Shown: in pieces, positions 1-5,640 of the stretch
Numbering within the stretch: position 1 is the stretch's first letter
How the letters are laid out: the number at the start of each line of letters is the position of its first letter
Assembly (NCBI GenBank): GCA_001804165.1
Contig: MHFL01000006.1
Coordinates: forward strand, 1,803 to 7,823
DNA from: Omnitrophica bacterium RIFCSPLOWO2_01_FULL_45_10
Lineage (GTDB): Bacteria > Omnitrophota > Gorgyraeia > 2-01-FULL-45-10
Length of the DNA: 6,021 nucleotides
Direction of reading: 5' to 3'
The notes under the pieces: generated by a model
What the model was told of the DNA's origin: nothing
Databases searched by the model: none
The model's input: only the letters and a program-made list of their open reading frames with translations
Made by a program: the position numbers and the translations under genes

Positions 1-743
1 AACGCGCATGCAAGTTCGACATACTCATCCTGTTCTAAAAGTTTAATCTCACCTGCAAAATATAATTTTTCAAGGCCGCTCCCTTTCAATATATGCAAAA
101 GATGTATTTTTACGCCATTTAATTTTAATTCCGTAATCTTCCGGGCGGTCTCAATCATATCGTCTTTTGTCTCTTGGGGCAATCCAAGTATGACGTGACA
201 GCATATCGGGATATCGTATATTTTTGTAATGTTTACGGCATTTAAAAAATCTTCAAAGTTGTGCCCTCTATTTATTAACGTTAATGTTCTATTGTGCGTC
301 GATTGGAGCCCGTATTCAATCCATACCTCATATCGTTTTTTATAAGATGATATAAGTTCTAATTTTTCTCTGTCAACAGCGTCGGGCCTTGTTCCTATTG
401 ATATGCCGACGACCTCTTTAAACGGCAAAATCTCATCATATATCTTTTTTAGTTTATCCACAGGCGCATACGTATTTGTGAAGGCCTGAAAATACGCGAC
501 AAATTTTTTCGCGCCCCTTGCCTCTTTCAGATAGTTTATTCTGGTTTCGAGCTGCTTCGCGATGGAATATTTTGGGTTTGTATAAACAGACCTTGAGCCG
601 TCAACATTGCAGTAAATACATCCCCCGCCGCCCTTTGTTCCGTCGCGATTGGGACAGGTGAATCCGGCATCAAGCCCTATCCTATAGACCTTAGAGCCGT
701 ATTTTGTTTTGAGATATGAATTGTAATCGTTGTAAAGCTTCAT
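1..743 (-). CDS. Radical SAM protein, TIGR01212/YhcC-like (3' end missing)
   Basis: I translated this frame by hand; it is open from an ATG at 743 to the window edge, giving the first 247 residues. E. coli YhcC is about 309 residues, so some 60 are missing. The cluster cysteines are C30, C42 and C45 (C-x11-C-x2-C) inside a CPNRDGTKGGGGCIYC segment, the long-spaced iron-sulfur motif typical of this family and of Elp3-like enzymes. Further family landmarks are YFQAFTNTYAP, GISIGTRPD, WIEYGLQS and HVILGLPQET. The protein should bind a 4Fe-4S cluster and S-adenosylmethionine in the cytoplasm; its substrate is not established. Its ATG overlaps the mnmG stop codon as ATGA (740-743) and no Shine-Dalgarno sequence is visible, so translation is probably coupled to mnmG. 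Family assignment is firm; function is open. Confidence 0.93.
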   Translation of the reverse strand, partial: MKLYNDYNSYLKTKYGSKVYRIGLDAGFTCPNRDGTKGGGGCIYCNVDGSRSVYTNPKYSIAKQLETRINYLKEARGAKKFVAYFQAFTNTYAPVDKLKKIYDEILPFKEVVGISIGTRPDAVDREKLELISSYKKRYEVWIEYGLQSTHNRTLTLINRGHNFEDFLNAVNITKIYDIPICCHVILGLPQETKDDMIETARKITELKLNGVKIHLLHILKGSGLEKLYFAGEIKLLEQDEYVELACA

Positions 744-2536
744 TGTCGGCGTAGTTTATCCAAATAAATCATTAATATCGATATTGCCGCTGGCGTTACG
801 CCGGAGATGCGCGAGGCCTGGCCAAGCGTCAGGGGTCTAATTTTTGTAAGTTTCTCTTTTATTTCAGATGACAGTCCGTGGATTTTGCTATAATCTATAT
901 TTTCCGGTATCTTAATATGTTCAATCTTGCCGAAACGCGCAATTTCGGCCAATTGCCTTTTGATGAAGCCCTCATATTTGACTTCTATCTCCACTTCCTT
1001 TATCTCATCGGGCGATAGTCCAAAATCATCATCTATGGCAACCAAACCGCCATAGGAGACGCCGGGCCGTCTAAGCGCTTTTTCTAACTTAGTGCCCTTC
1101 AAATGGTTAAGTGCGTTATCTATATTCTCTTTCTTTCTAATAACCTCCTTATGCCTTTTTTCCTCAACCAAGCCCACTTCATACCCGATGCGGCTTAGCC
1201 GTAAGTCCGCGTTATCCTCTCTAATAAGGAGCCGATATTCAACTCGTGAGGTAAACATTCTGTATGGCTCATTCGTCCCTTTTGTCACAAGATCATCTAT
1301 TAATACTCCTATGTAGCCCTCAGAGCGTTCAAGAACAAGCGGCGGCTTCCCCTTTACCTTCAGGCCCGCGTTTATACCCGCCATGAGCCCTAAACTGGCG
1401 GCTTCTTCGTATCCCGTTGTGCCGTTTATCTGTCCGGCCAAATATAATCCTTTAATCCCTTTTGTCTCTAATGTAGGATAGAGCTGGGTCGGGTCGGCAT
1501 AATCATATTCTATACCATACCCGGGACGTATTATTTTGGTATGCTCTAATCCCACTACGGAATGTATCAACTTCTCTTGAACATCGACCGGAAGGCTTGT
1601 GGAGATTCCGTTCGGATAATATTCATGTGTATTCAAACCTTCCGGCTCCAAAAAAATATGGTGTCTATCACGTCCGGGGAAACGATATACTTTATCTTCA
1701 ATCGACGGACAATACCGTACCCCTGTTCCTTTAATCTTTCCAGTAAAGAGAGGCGAACGGTCAAGGTTCTCTCTTATGATCTCATGGGTTCTTTTATTGG
1801 TATAGGTTATGTAACATGGAAGTTGTTCTCTCGAAATCCTATGTGTTAGAGATGAAAACGGTATTACATCTTCGTCACCATGCTGAACGGCCAACTTATC
1901 AAAATTTATTGTCCTCCCATCCAGACGCGCGCATGTCCCTGTCTTAAGTCGTCCCATTTTGAGGCCAAGATTCTTTAAGGTCCTTGCGAGAGCCTCGGAA
2001 TTCCTCTCCCCTATCCTTCCGCCAAACGAATGCTCGAGGCCTATATGAATTAAGCCGTTTAAAAATGTCCCCGGTGTTATTATGACGGTTTTTGCGGGAA
2101 AGCTCTCTTTTAACGACGTCGCGACTGCCTCGACAGAGCCGTTTCTGACTAATATATCCTCCACAGCCGACTCTTTTATATCCAAATTCGCCTGACCTTC
2201 CACAACAGATTTCATATATAATCTATATAACTGTCTATCAACCTGAGCCCTTGACGATCTGACCGCGGGGCCCTTCCTGGTATTTAGCAGGCGGAATTGC
2301 AGTAGCGTAGCGTCTGTTGCCTTGGCCATCTCCCCTCCTAAGGCATCGATCTCCTTTACAAGTTGGCCCTTCGCAAGACCCCCAATTGCGGGATTGCAGG
2401 ACATGAGCCCTATCGTATCAGCGCTTATGGTCAAAAGAAGCGTCTTACAGCCAATCCTCGCGGCAGCAAGGGCGGCCTCGCATCCGGCATGTCCTGCTCC
2501 AACTACTATGACGTCGTAAATATTGCTTTTTTGCAT
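740..2536 (-). CDS. mnmG: tRNA uridine-5-carboxymethylaminomethyl(34) synthesis enzyme MnmG (GidA)
   Basis: FAD-dependent subunit which, with the GTPase MnmE, installs the carboxymethylaminomethyl group on the wobble uridine (U34) of certain tRNAs in the cytoplasm. With the ATG at 2536 the protein is 598 residues, slightly short for the usual 620-630. Visible landmarks: dinucleotide-binding GAGHAG at residues 13-18, the CNPAIGG block with C47, the signature GVRYCPSIEDK with C276 (equivalent to the catalytic Cys277 of E. coli), the second signature AGQINGTTGYEEAAS, and a helical C-terminus with GQASRISGVTPAA, the region used to bind MnmE. An in-frame TTG at 2566 would add ten residues, but it falls within an RNA-like stem and the extension has no family counterpart; the ATG fits MnmG N-termini well. 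Neither start has a good ribosome binding site. MnmE is not in the window. Confidence 0.96.
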   Translation of the reverse strand: MQKSNIYDVIVVGAGHAGCEAALAAARIGCKTLLLTISADTIGLMSCNPAIGGLAKGQLVKEIDALGGEMAKATDATLLQFRLLNTRKGPAVRSSRAQVDRQLYRLYMKSVVEGQANLDIKESAVEDILVRNGSVEAVATSLKESFPAKTVIITPGTFLNGLIHIGLEHSFGGRIGERNSEALARTLKNLGLKMGRLKTGTCARLDGRTINFDKLAVQHGDEDVIPFSSLTHRISREQLPCYITYTNKRTHEIIRENLDRSPLFTGKIKGTGVRYCPSIEDKVYRFPGRDRHHIFLEPEGLNTHEYYPNGISTSLPVDVQEKLIHSVVGLEHTKIIRPGYGIEYDYADPTQLYPTLETKGIKGLYLAGQINGTTGYEEAASLGLMAGINAGLKVKGKPPLVLERSEGYIGVLIDDLVTKGTNEPYRMFTSRVEYRLLIREDNADLRLSRIGYEVGLVEEKRHKEVIRKKENIDNALNHLKGTKLEKALRRPGVSYGGLVAIDDDFGLSPDEIKEVEIEVKYEGFIKRQLAEIARFGKIEHIKIPENIDYSKIHGLSSEIKEKLTKIRPLTLGQASRISGVTPAAISILMIYLDKLRRQ

Positions 2537-2551
2537 AGTATAGTGTATACT
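2523..2551 (+). promoter_or_regulatory. Possible sigma70-type promoter for plus-strand RNA
   Basis: On the plus strand TTGCTT (2523-2528) and TATACT (2546-2551) are separated by 17 bp. The -10 matches the consensus at five of six positions, the -35 at only three of six. The predicted start, seven bases after the -10, is 2558, exactly the first G of the long stem. The promoter lies over the first codons of mnmG. The match is suggestive, but no transcript is known. Confidence 0.33.
2537..2551. repeat. Perfect 6-3-6 palindrome AGTATA-GTG-TATACT next to the mnmG start
   Basis: AGTATA (2537-2542) and TATACT (2546-2551) are perfect reverse complements around a GTG spacer, ending directly upstream of the mnmG ATG. 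Each arm reads TATACT, a good -10 hexamer, on one strand. It may be a dyad operator, overlapping divergent -10 elements, or simply AT-rich coincidence. Confidence 0.5.
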
Positions 2552-2557
2552 TTTATT

Positions 2558-2634
2558 GGATGACAACAGCTAAGCGACCCGTTCGCGGGTCTAAAGGTCA
2601 TTGCACCTATACAGTGCTGTTGCCATCCTTTTTT
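2558..2634 (+). ncRNA. Candidate structured small RNA in the mnmG upstream gap (strand uncertain)
   Basis: Bases 2558-2570 pair with 2616-2628 at 12 of 13 positions; the exception is 2563/2623, A-C on plus but a G-U wobble on minus. Inside is a perfect six-pair hairpin (2576-2581 with 2586-2591, loop TTCG) and one of two mutually exclusive four-pair hairpins: 2595-2598 with 2605-2608, or 2603-2606 with 2614-2617 (seven-base loop; this one competes with the inner end of the main stem). The result is a three-way-junction shape. Six Ts (2629-2634) follow the stem on the plus strand, as in an intrinsic terminator, and a promoter-like sequence points at base 2558. The opposing reading is a minus-strand leader element of mnmG, favoured by the wobble pair. 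I recognise no known riboswitch, ribozyme, SRP RNA or tRNA in it. Structure is directly seen; expression is inferred. Confidence 0.42.
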
Positions 2635-2678
2635 GTCTTCATACATCAAGAGAGGGTAGTAAGAAGGGCTAATAGAGG

Positions 2679-3323
2679 TTATTTTCTGTAGAATCTATTT
2701 ATCGCGGATACCGCCTCCTGCGGCGTATCTACGACCTTGAAGATGCTTAGATCGATTTTATCTATGGTATTATTGGTTAATAAAGTTTGACGTATCCACT
2801 GCACGAGCCCCTTCCAGAACGATTGCCCTACTAATATTATCGGAAACGGCTCTATCCTCTTGGTCTGAATGAGCGTAATCATCTCAAAAAATTCATCGCA
2901 CGTTCCGTAGCCGCCCGGAAACGCCACGAAGGCCTTAGAATATTTCGCGAACATAACCTTGCGGCAGAAGAAGTACTTGAATTCTAATAACCTCGTAACG
3001 TACTTATTTGGCTCCTGAATGGTCGGAATCAGGATATTGAGCCCTATTGACTCTCCCCCCGCCTCTCTGGCGCCTTTATTAGCCGCCTCCATGATGCCTG
3101 GTCCAGCGCCGGTTATCACCGCATACCCGCTTCTCGCGAGCATTCCGGCCGTGGCCATGGCCATTTTATAAAATTTGCTGGTCCTCAACGCCTTTGCCGA
3201 GCCGAAGATAGAGACGGCCTCTTTGATATCGGAAAGTTCCTCGAACCCTTCGACGAATTCGCTCATAATGCGGAATATCCGCCATGGGTCCTCTTTTGTA
3301 AAATCTTCTTTTAACGCGGGCAT
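2679..3323 (-). CDS. LOG family protein (TIGR00730), lysine-decarboxylase-like fold
   Basis: A 214-residue cytoplasmic Rossmann-fold protein. The LOG signature PGGYGTCDE is at residues 136-144 and the nucleotide-binding stretch TGAGPGIMEAAN at 71-82, preceded by SIFGSA at 38-43. R121 and E144 match the Arg and Glu of LOG active sites. Characterised relatives hydrolyse nucleoside 5'-monophosphates to base and ribose 5-phosphate; some release cytokinins from their ribotides. This older annotation as a lysine decarboxylase is not supported by the family's biochemistry. The GPGIMEAANKGA form and the N-terminal helical extension of about 35 residues place it with bacterial housekeeping members rather than plant LOG. 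The ATG at 3323 follows the upstream gene's stop by three bases, so it is part of that operon. The true substrate cannot be read from sequence. Confidence 0.9.
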   Translation of the reverse strand: MPALKEDFTKEDPWRIFRIMSEFVEGFEELSDIKEAVSIFGSAKALRTSKFYKMAMATAGMLARSGYAVITGAGPGIMEAANKGAREAGGESIGLNILIPTIQEPNKYVTRLLEFKYFFCRKVMFAKYSKAFVAFPGGYGTCDEFFEMITLIQTKRIEPFPIILVGQSFWKGLVQWIRQTLLTNNTIDKIDLSIFKVVDTPQEAVSAINRFYRK

Positions 3324-3326
3324 CCG

Positions 3327-3755
3327 TTACCTGTTCCGCTCTTTTATGAGTAAGTTTTTATCAAACCCTTTTATGATTCTATATGTAAGAAAATATCCAA
3401 GACCATCCAATGGATTGGTGAGTTGGTCAAACACAACGTGCTGAGTCATGCCTATGGCAATTGCGGTATAAAGATTCCCTTGGCCTCGAAGAAATAGCCA
3501 AACCCAAAATAAAATAATAACCTCATAAGAATGAAGCAGTATATAGATTCTTTTTAGATTAAACTCAAGACAGGCATAATATATCTTTGACGCTTGGAGA
3601 GTAAACCCATGATTCAAATAATAATCTAATACGTGGTCTAGATCTACGAAGACGCCCGCAACAAATGATAAAATAGCGCATCCGAATGACTTGAAATAAG
3701 CCCCAACTAAGATACTGACTAGACCCGATACCCCAACGTGCGCTAATGGCTTCAC
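3327..3755 (-). CDS. Small membrane protein, YdjM-like predicted metal-dependent hydrolase
   Basis: A 142-residue hydrophobic protein with probably three to four membrane segments (about 8-37, 72-90, 94-112 and perhaps the 118-128 region). Polar residues sit in a pattern resembling YdjM/DUF457 membrane proteins: H6 near the N-terminus, D38-x-D40-H41 (VDLDH), H75-S76 (LLHSYE) and H106-x3-D110 (QHVVFD). In that family these are predicted metal ligands of a membrane-bound hydrolase; no reaction is established. The GTG start overlaps the ParA stop as GTGA (3752-3755), and there is no Shine-Dalgarno sequence, so it is probably translated by coupling to the ParA gene. The family call rests on motif order and hydrophobicity only; it could be an unrelated integral membrane protein. 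Confidence 0.68.
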   Translation of the reverse strand: MKPLAHVGVSGLVSILVGAYFKSFGCAILSFVAGVFVDLDHVLDYYLNHGFTLQASKIYYACLEFNLKRIYILLHSYEVIILFWVWLFLRGQGNLYTAIAIGMTQHVVFDQLTNPLDGLGYFLTYRIIKGFDKNLLIKERNR

Positions 3756-4879
3756 AACTTAACGATAGAGTCAAACGTCCCGAAAGCGTTCTTTTCTCGT
3801 TCAGAGTTTTCTCTATCCTCAAGCCAAATGCCATCCGCGACAAATTTGTATTTATATCTTCCCGGAGAGAGGTTCATCCTCTTCTCCCATTTACCGTCGC
3901 TGAGTCTCGACAAACGATGCTCATCGGATATCTGCCAATTATTGAAGTCTCCCACCAGAAATATCTCCTTAGCTTCGGGTAAATTTATGGTGAATGTCAC
4001 TTCCTTAATAGATGGGCTTGAGTAAGATTTAGTCTCCTCACTCGGAGCCGGCGTAACATTCTCTTGAGTGACTTGAGACGATTCCTCCAGCGCCTTCTCG
4101 AATTCAGGCGCCTTCTCAAATCCGAAGATTTCCTTCGCCAGGCTCAAGTAGTCGATCGCGCCGTTAGATTCTTTATCAAATTGAATGATAGATACGCCGT
4201 TCGCCGCGGCCCTTTTCAGTGAAACGTTCATCCTTATGACGGTTGACAACATCTCGCTCTTAAAGAAAGTCCTTATCTCATCCAGCATCGTTTGTGAATA
4301 TTTTGTCCTTTTATCGAATAGAGTCGCGAGCGCGTCTACTCGAGGCGCGTGGTTTATCTTGACTTTAATCAATTCCAGCATCCCTAAGAGCTTACTAACA
4401 CCCATGAGCGAAAATATGCTCATATCTATGGGAACGATAACCTGTTCCGCGGCCCTTAACGCGTTAAATGTGAGGAACCCCAGACTGGGCGGACAATCTA
4501 TTATGATGTAATCATAATTCAGTTTTTCATTATTGGATAGGGCCTGATGGAGTTTTGAAACGGCGTCTTCTTTATCTTTTAATTCCTGTTCCAGCGTGCT
4601 GAGCAAAATATTGGATGGAATGATGTCCAAGTTTTGAGATACGTTAATTATGCAGTCGCATATTTCTCGCTTCTTCTCTGAATTGTCCGTCAATACGTTA
4701 TATATAGTTCGGTCCACCAGTTGACCGGTTGCGCCGAGGCCGAATGAGGCATGTGACTGCGGATCTAAATCTATCAGGAGCACCTTTCTTCTGGAGGCGG
4801 CGAGAGCGCCGGCTAAATTTATAGCGGTCGTGGTCTTGCCACAGCCTCCCTTTTGGTTAGCTATGGATATGGTCTTCAT
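3752..4879 (-). CDS. ParA/MinD-family ATPase fused to a C-terminal CBM48 (AMPK-beta-type) glycan-binding domain
   Basis: 375 residues, against about 250-260 for a plain Soj/ParA. Residues 1-255 form a complete ParA domain: deviant Walker A QKGGCGKTT at 9-17 with signature lysine K10, the A' motif DLDPQ at 37-41, Walker B YIIIDCPPS at 124-132, and the usual C-terminal ParA segment near 215-252. A charged, Ser/Thr/Pro-rich linker (about 256-290) leads to a CBM48 domain at 291-375. Compared from memory with AMPK beta, W315 (GDFNNW), K345 and W352 (DGIW) match the glycogen-contacting Trp100, Lys126 and Trp133; Asn150 is replaced by D370. Such ATPases dimerise on ATP, bind DNA or membrane and position a cargo; the added domain suggests a glycan cargo or ligand. 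The ATG at 4879 has a strong ribosome site. No ParB lies nearby. Domain calls are firm, the role is inferred. Confidence 0.92.
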   Translation of the reverse strand: MKTISIANQKGGCGKTTTAINLAGALAASRRKVLLIDLDPQSHASFGLGATGQLVDRTIYNVLTDNSEKKREICDCIINVSQNLDIIPSNILLSTLEQELKDKEDAVSKLHQALSNNEKLNYDYIIIDCPPSLGFLTFNALRAAEQVIVPIDMSIFSLMGVSKLLGMLELIKVKINHAPRVDALATLFDKRTKYSQTMLDEIRTFFKSEMLSTVIRMNVSLKRAAANGVSIIQFDKESNGAIDYLSLAKEIFGFEKAPEFEKALEESSQVTQENVTPAPSEETKSYSSPSIKEVTFTINLPEAKEIFLVGDFNNWQISDEHRLSRLSDGKWEKRMNLSPGRYKYKFVADGIWLEDRENSEREKNAFGTFDSIVKL

Positions 4880-4882
4880 CGT

Positions 4883-5614
4883 TTAAAACCCCTCCTTTCT
4901 CAGTTCAATATTTTTTATGTAGATGGTATAATCTATGAGAGAATTCAACTTTTCACTGGATTCCCCGATATAACCGCATTCTATCCGCATATGGATTATC
5001 CTGGACATATCCATGCTCTTCTTCATATCGCCAAATTTTATCTCCTCGGATCTCCAATTCGACGCGAGGCATATATCGTTAACCCTGTAGGTTTTATTAT
5101 CAACGTCTCTCAAGACAAGGTTTGCCCTTTCGCCCCCAACATTGCCCTTTAGGTCTAAGTATAATTTTCTATCGGAAAAATCTATTGGAAATTTAAAATT
5201 CAGCGATAAGTCGGCCCAGTTATATTTTTTAGGATTGTTTAATATGATGAGTTTAGCCGAAATTCGGCTCATTCCTCTCGCCGAACCGCGGAAGTCAAAT
5301 CTTTCCACCGCGTTTTTATTTATATGACCTTTGCCAAATATTGTTATTACCTTCGACGCATTGATTCTCAGCTCCAAAAATCTAGTGTATTGTCTTCCGA
5401 AAATCCACCACCCTACGATTAGAAGGGCCACGACAACTATCGCGACAGGCCCTATCAGTCCGATGTCAAATGGCTTATTTATACGCTTATTTTTCCTACT
5501 ATGGGTTTTTCGATGAAAATAGGTATCGGCGATCTGTTCGTGAAGCATATCGACTTTTTGAGGAGGGCTTTTTAACGTCTCTATGATTTTGCTCATTCTA
5601 TCAACTTTTACCAT
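4883..5614 (-). CDS. Single-pass membrane protein with basic cytoplasmic tail and beta-rich, carbohydrate-binding-like outer domain
   Basis: 243 residues that I do not recognise as a named family. Residues 1-50 are polar and very basic close to the membrane (RKTHSRKNKRINK at 35-47). One membrane helix spans about 51-72 (GLIGPVAIVVVALLIVGWWIF), and the positive-inside rule puts the N-terminus in the cytoplasm. Residues 74-243 alternate polar and hydrophobic as in a beta sandwich. The order of LYLDLKG, NLVLRDVDNKTYRV, SNWRSEEIKF, MSRIIHMRIECG and YTIYIKNIEL resembles galactose-binding-like jelly rolls such as the CBM11/CIA30 type. The gene ends three bases before the ParA-CBM48 start and carries its ribosome site, so the two are co-translated and probably work together. 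The ATG at 5614 has no clear Shine-Dalgarno; Met7 (5596) is an alternative start. Membrane topology is well supported; the jelly-roll call is a pattern judgement. Confidence 0.8.
   Translation of the reverse strand: MVKVDRMSKIIETLKSPPQKVDMLHEQIADTYFHRKTHSRKNKRINKPFDIGLIGPVAIVVVALLIVGWWIFGRQYTRFLELRINASKVITIFGKGHINKNAVERFDFRGSARGMSRISAKLIILNNPKKYNWADLSLNFKFPIDFSDRKLYLDLKGNVGGERANLVLRDVDNKTYRVNDICLASNWRSEEIKFGDMKKSMDMSRIIHMRIECGYIGESSEKLNSLIDYTIYIKNIELRKEGF
4889..4897 (-). promoter_or_regulatory. Strong ribosome binding site of the ParA-CBM48 gene
   Basis: Minus-strand AAGGAGGGG lies inside the last codons of the upstream membrane-protein gene, with nine bases between it and the ATG at 4879. 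It is by far the best Shine-Dalgarno sequence in the window and fixes the ParA start. The other starts have weak or no such site. Confidence 0.85.
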
Positions 5615-5640
5615 AATATATTAACCCATCAAAAGAGATA

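Noticed and set aside
2534..2566. TTG at 2566 as the mnmG start, giving 608 residues
   Set aside because: The extra ten residues have no counterpart in MnmG proteins, no Shine-Dalgarno precedes the TTG, and it falls within the RNA-like stem. The ATG at 2536 fits the family N-terminus.
2537..2566. Minus-strand promoter TTGTCA-18 bp-TATACT for mnmG
   Set aside because: The hexamers are good, but transcription would begin near 2530, past the ATG at 2536, so it could not express a full MnmG.
2558..2628. tRNA gene
   Set aside because: The length (71 bases) and a seven-base loop are tempting, but there is no T-arm with a GTTCRA sequence, no D-arm, and the closing stem is 13 positions rather than 7.
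2537..2678. Intrinsic terminator for the LOG operon on the minus strand
   Set aside because: The only strong hairpin there is followed on the minus strand by AATAAAAG, not a T-run. The T-run is on the plus-strand side only.
3565..3843. A second minus-strand frame of 92 codons across the ParA end and the YdjM-like gene
   Set aside because: It overlaps both genes out of frame, is rich in Arg and Ser as shadow frames are, and shows no domain.
3752..4879. Conventional plasmid or chromosome partition locus (parAB/parS)
   Set aside because: No parB, no parS-like inverted repeats and no replication genes are present, and the C-terminal CBM48 is foreign to standard partition ATPases.
1092..5516. 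Open reading frames on the plus strand of about 60-110 codons (such as 1562-1849, 3175-3444, 4185-4511)
   Set aside because: They lie opposite well-supported minus-strand genes, have no recognisable motifs and look like antisense shadows.
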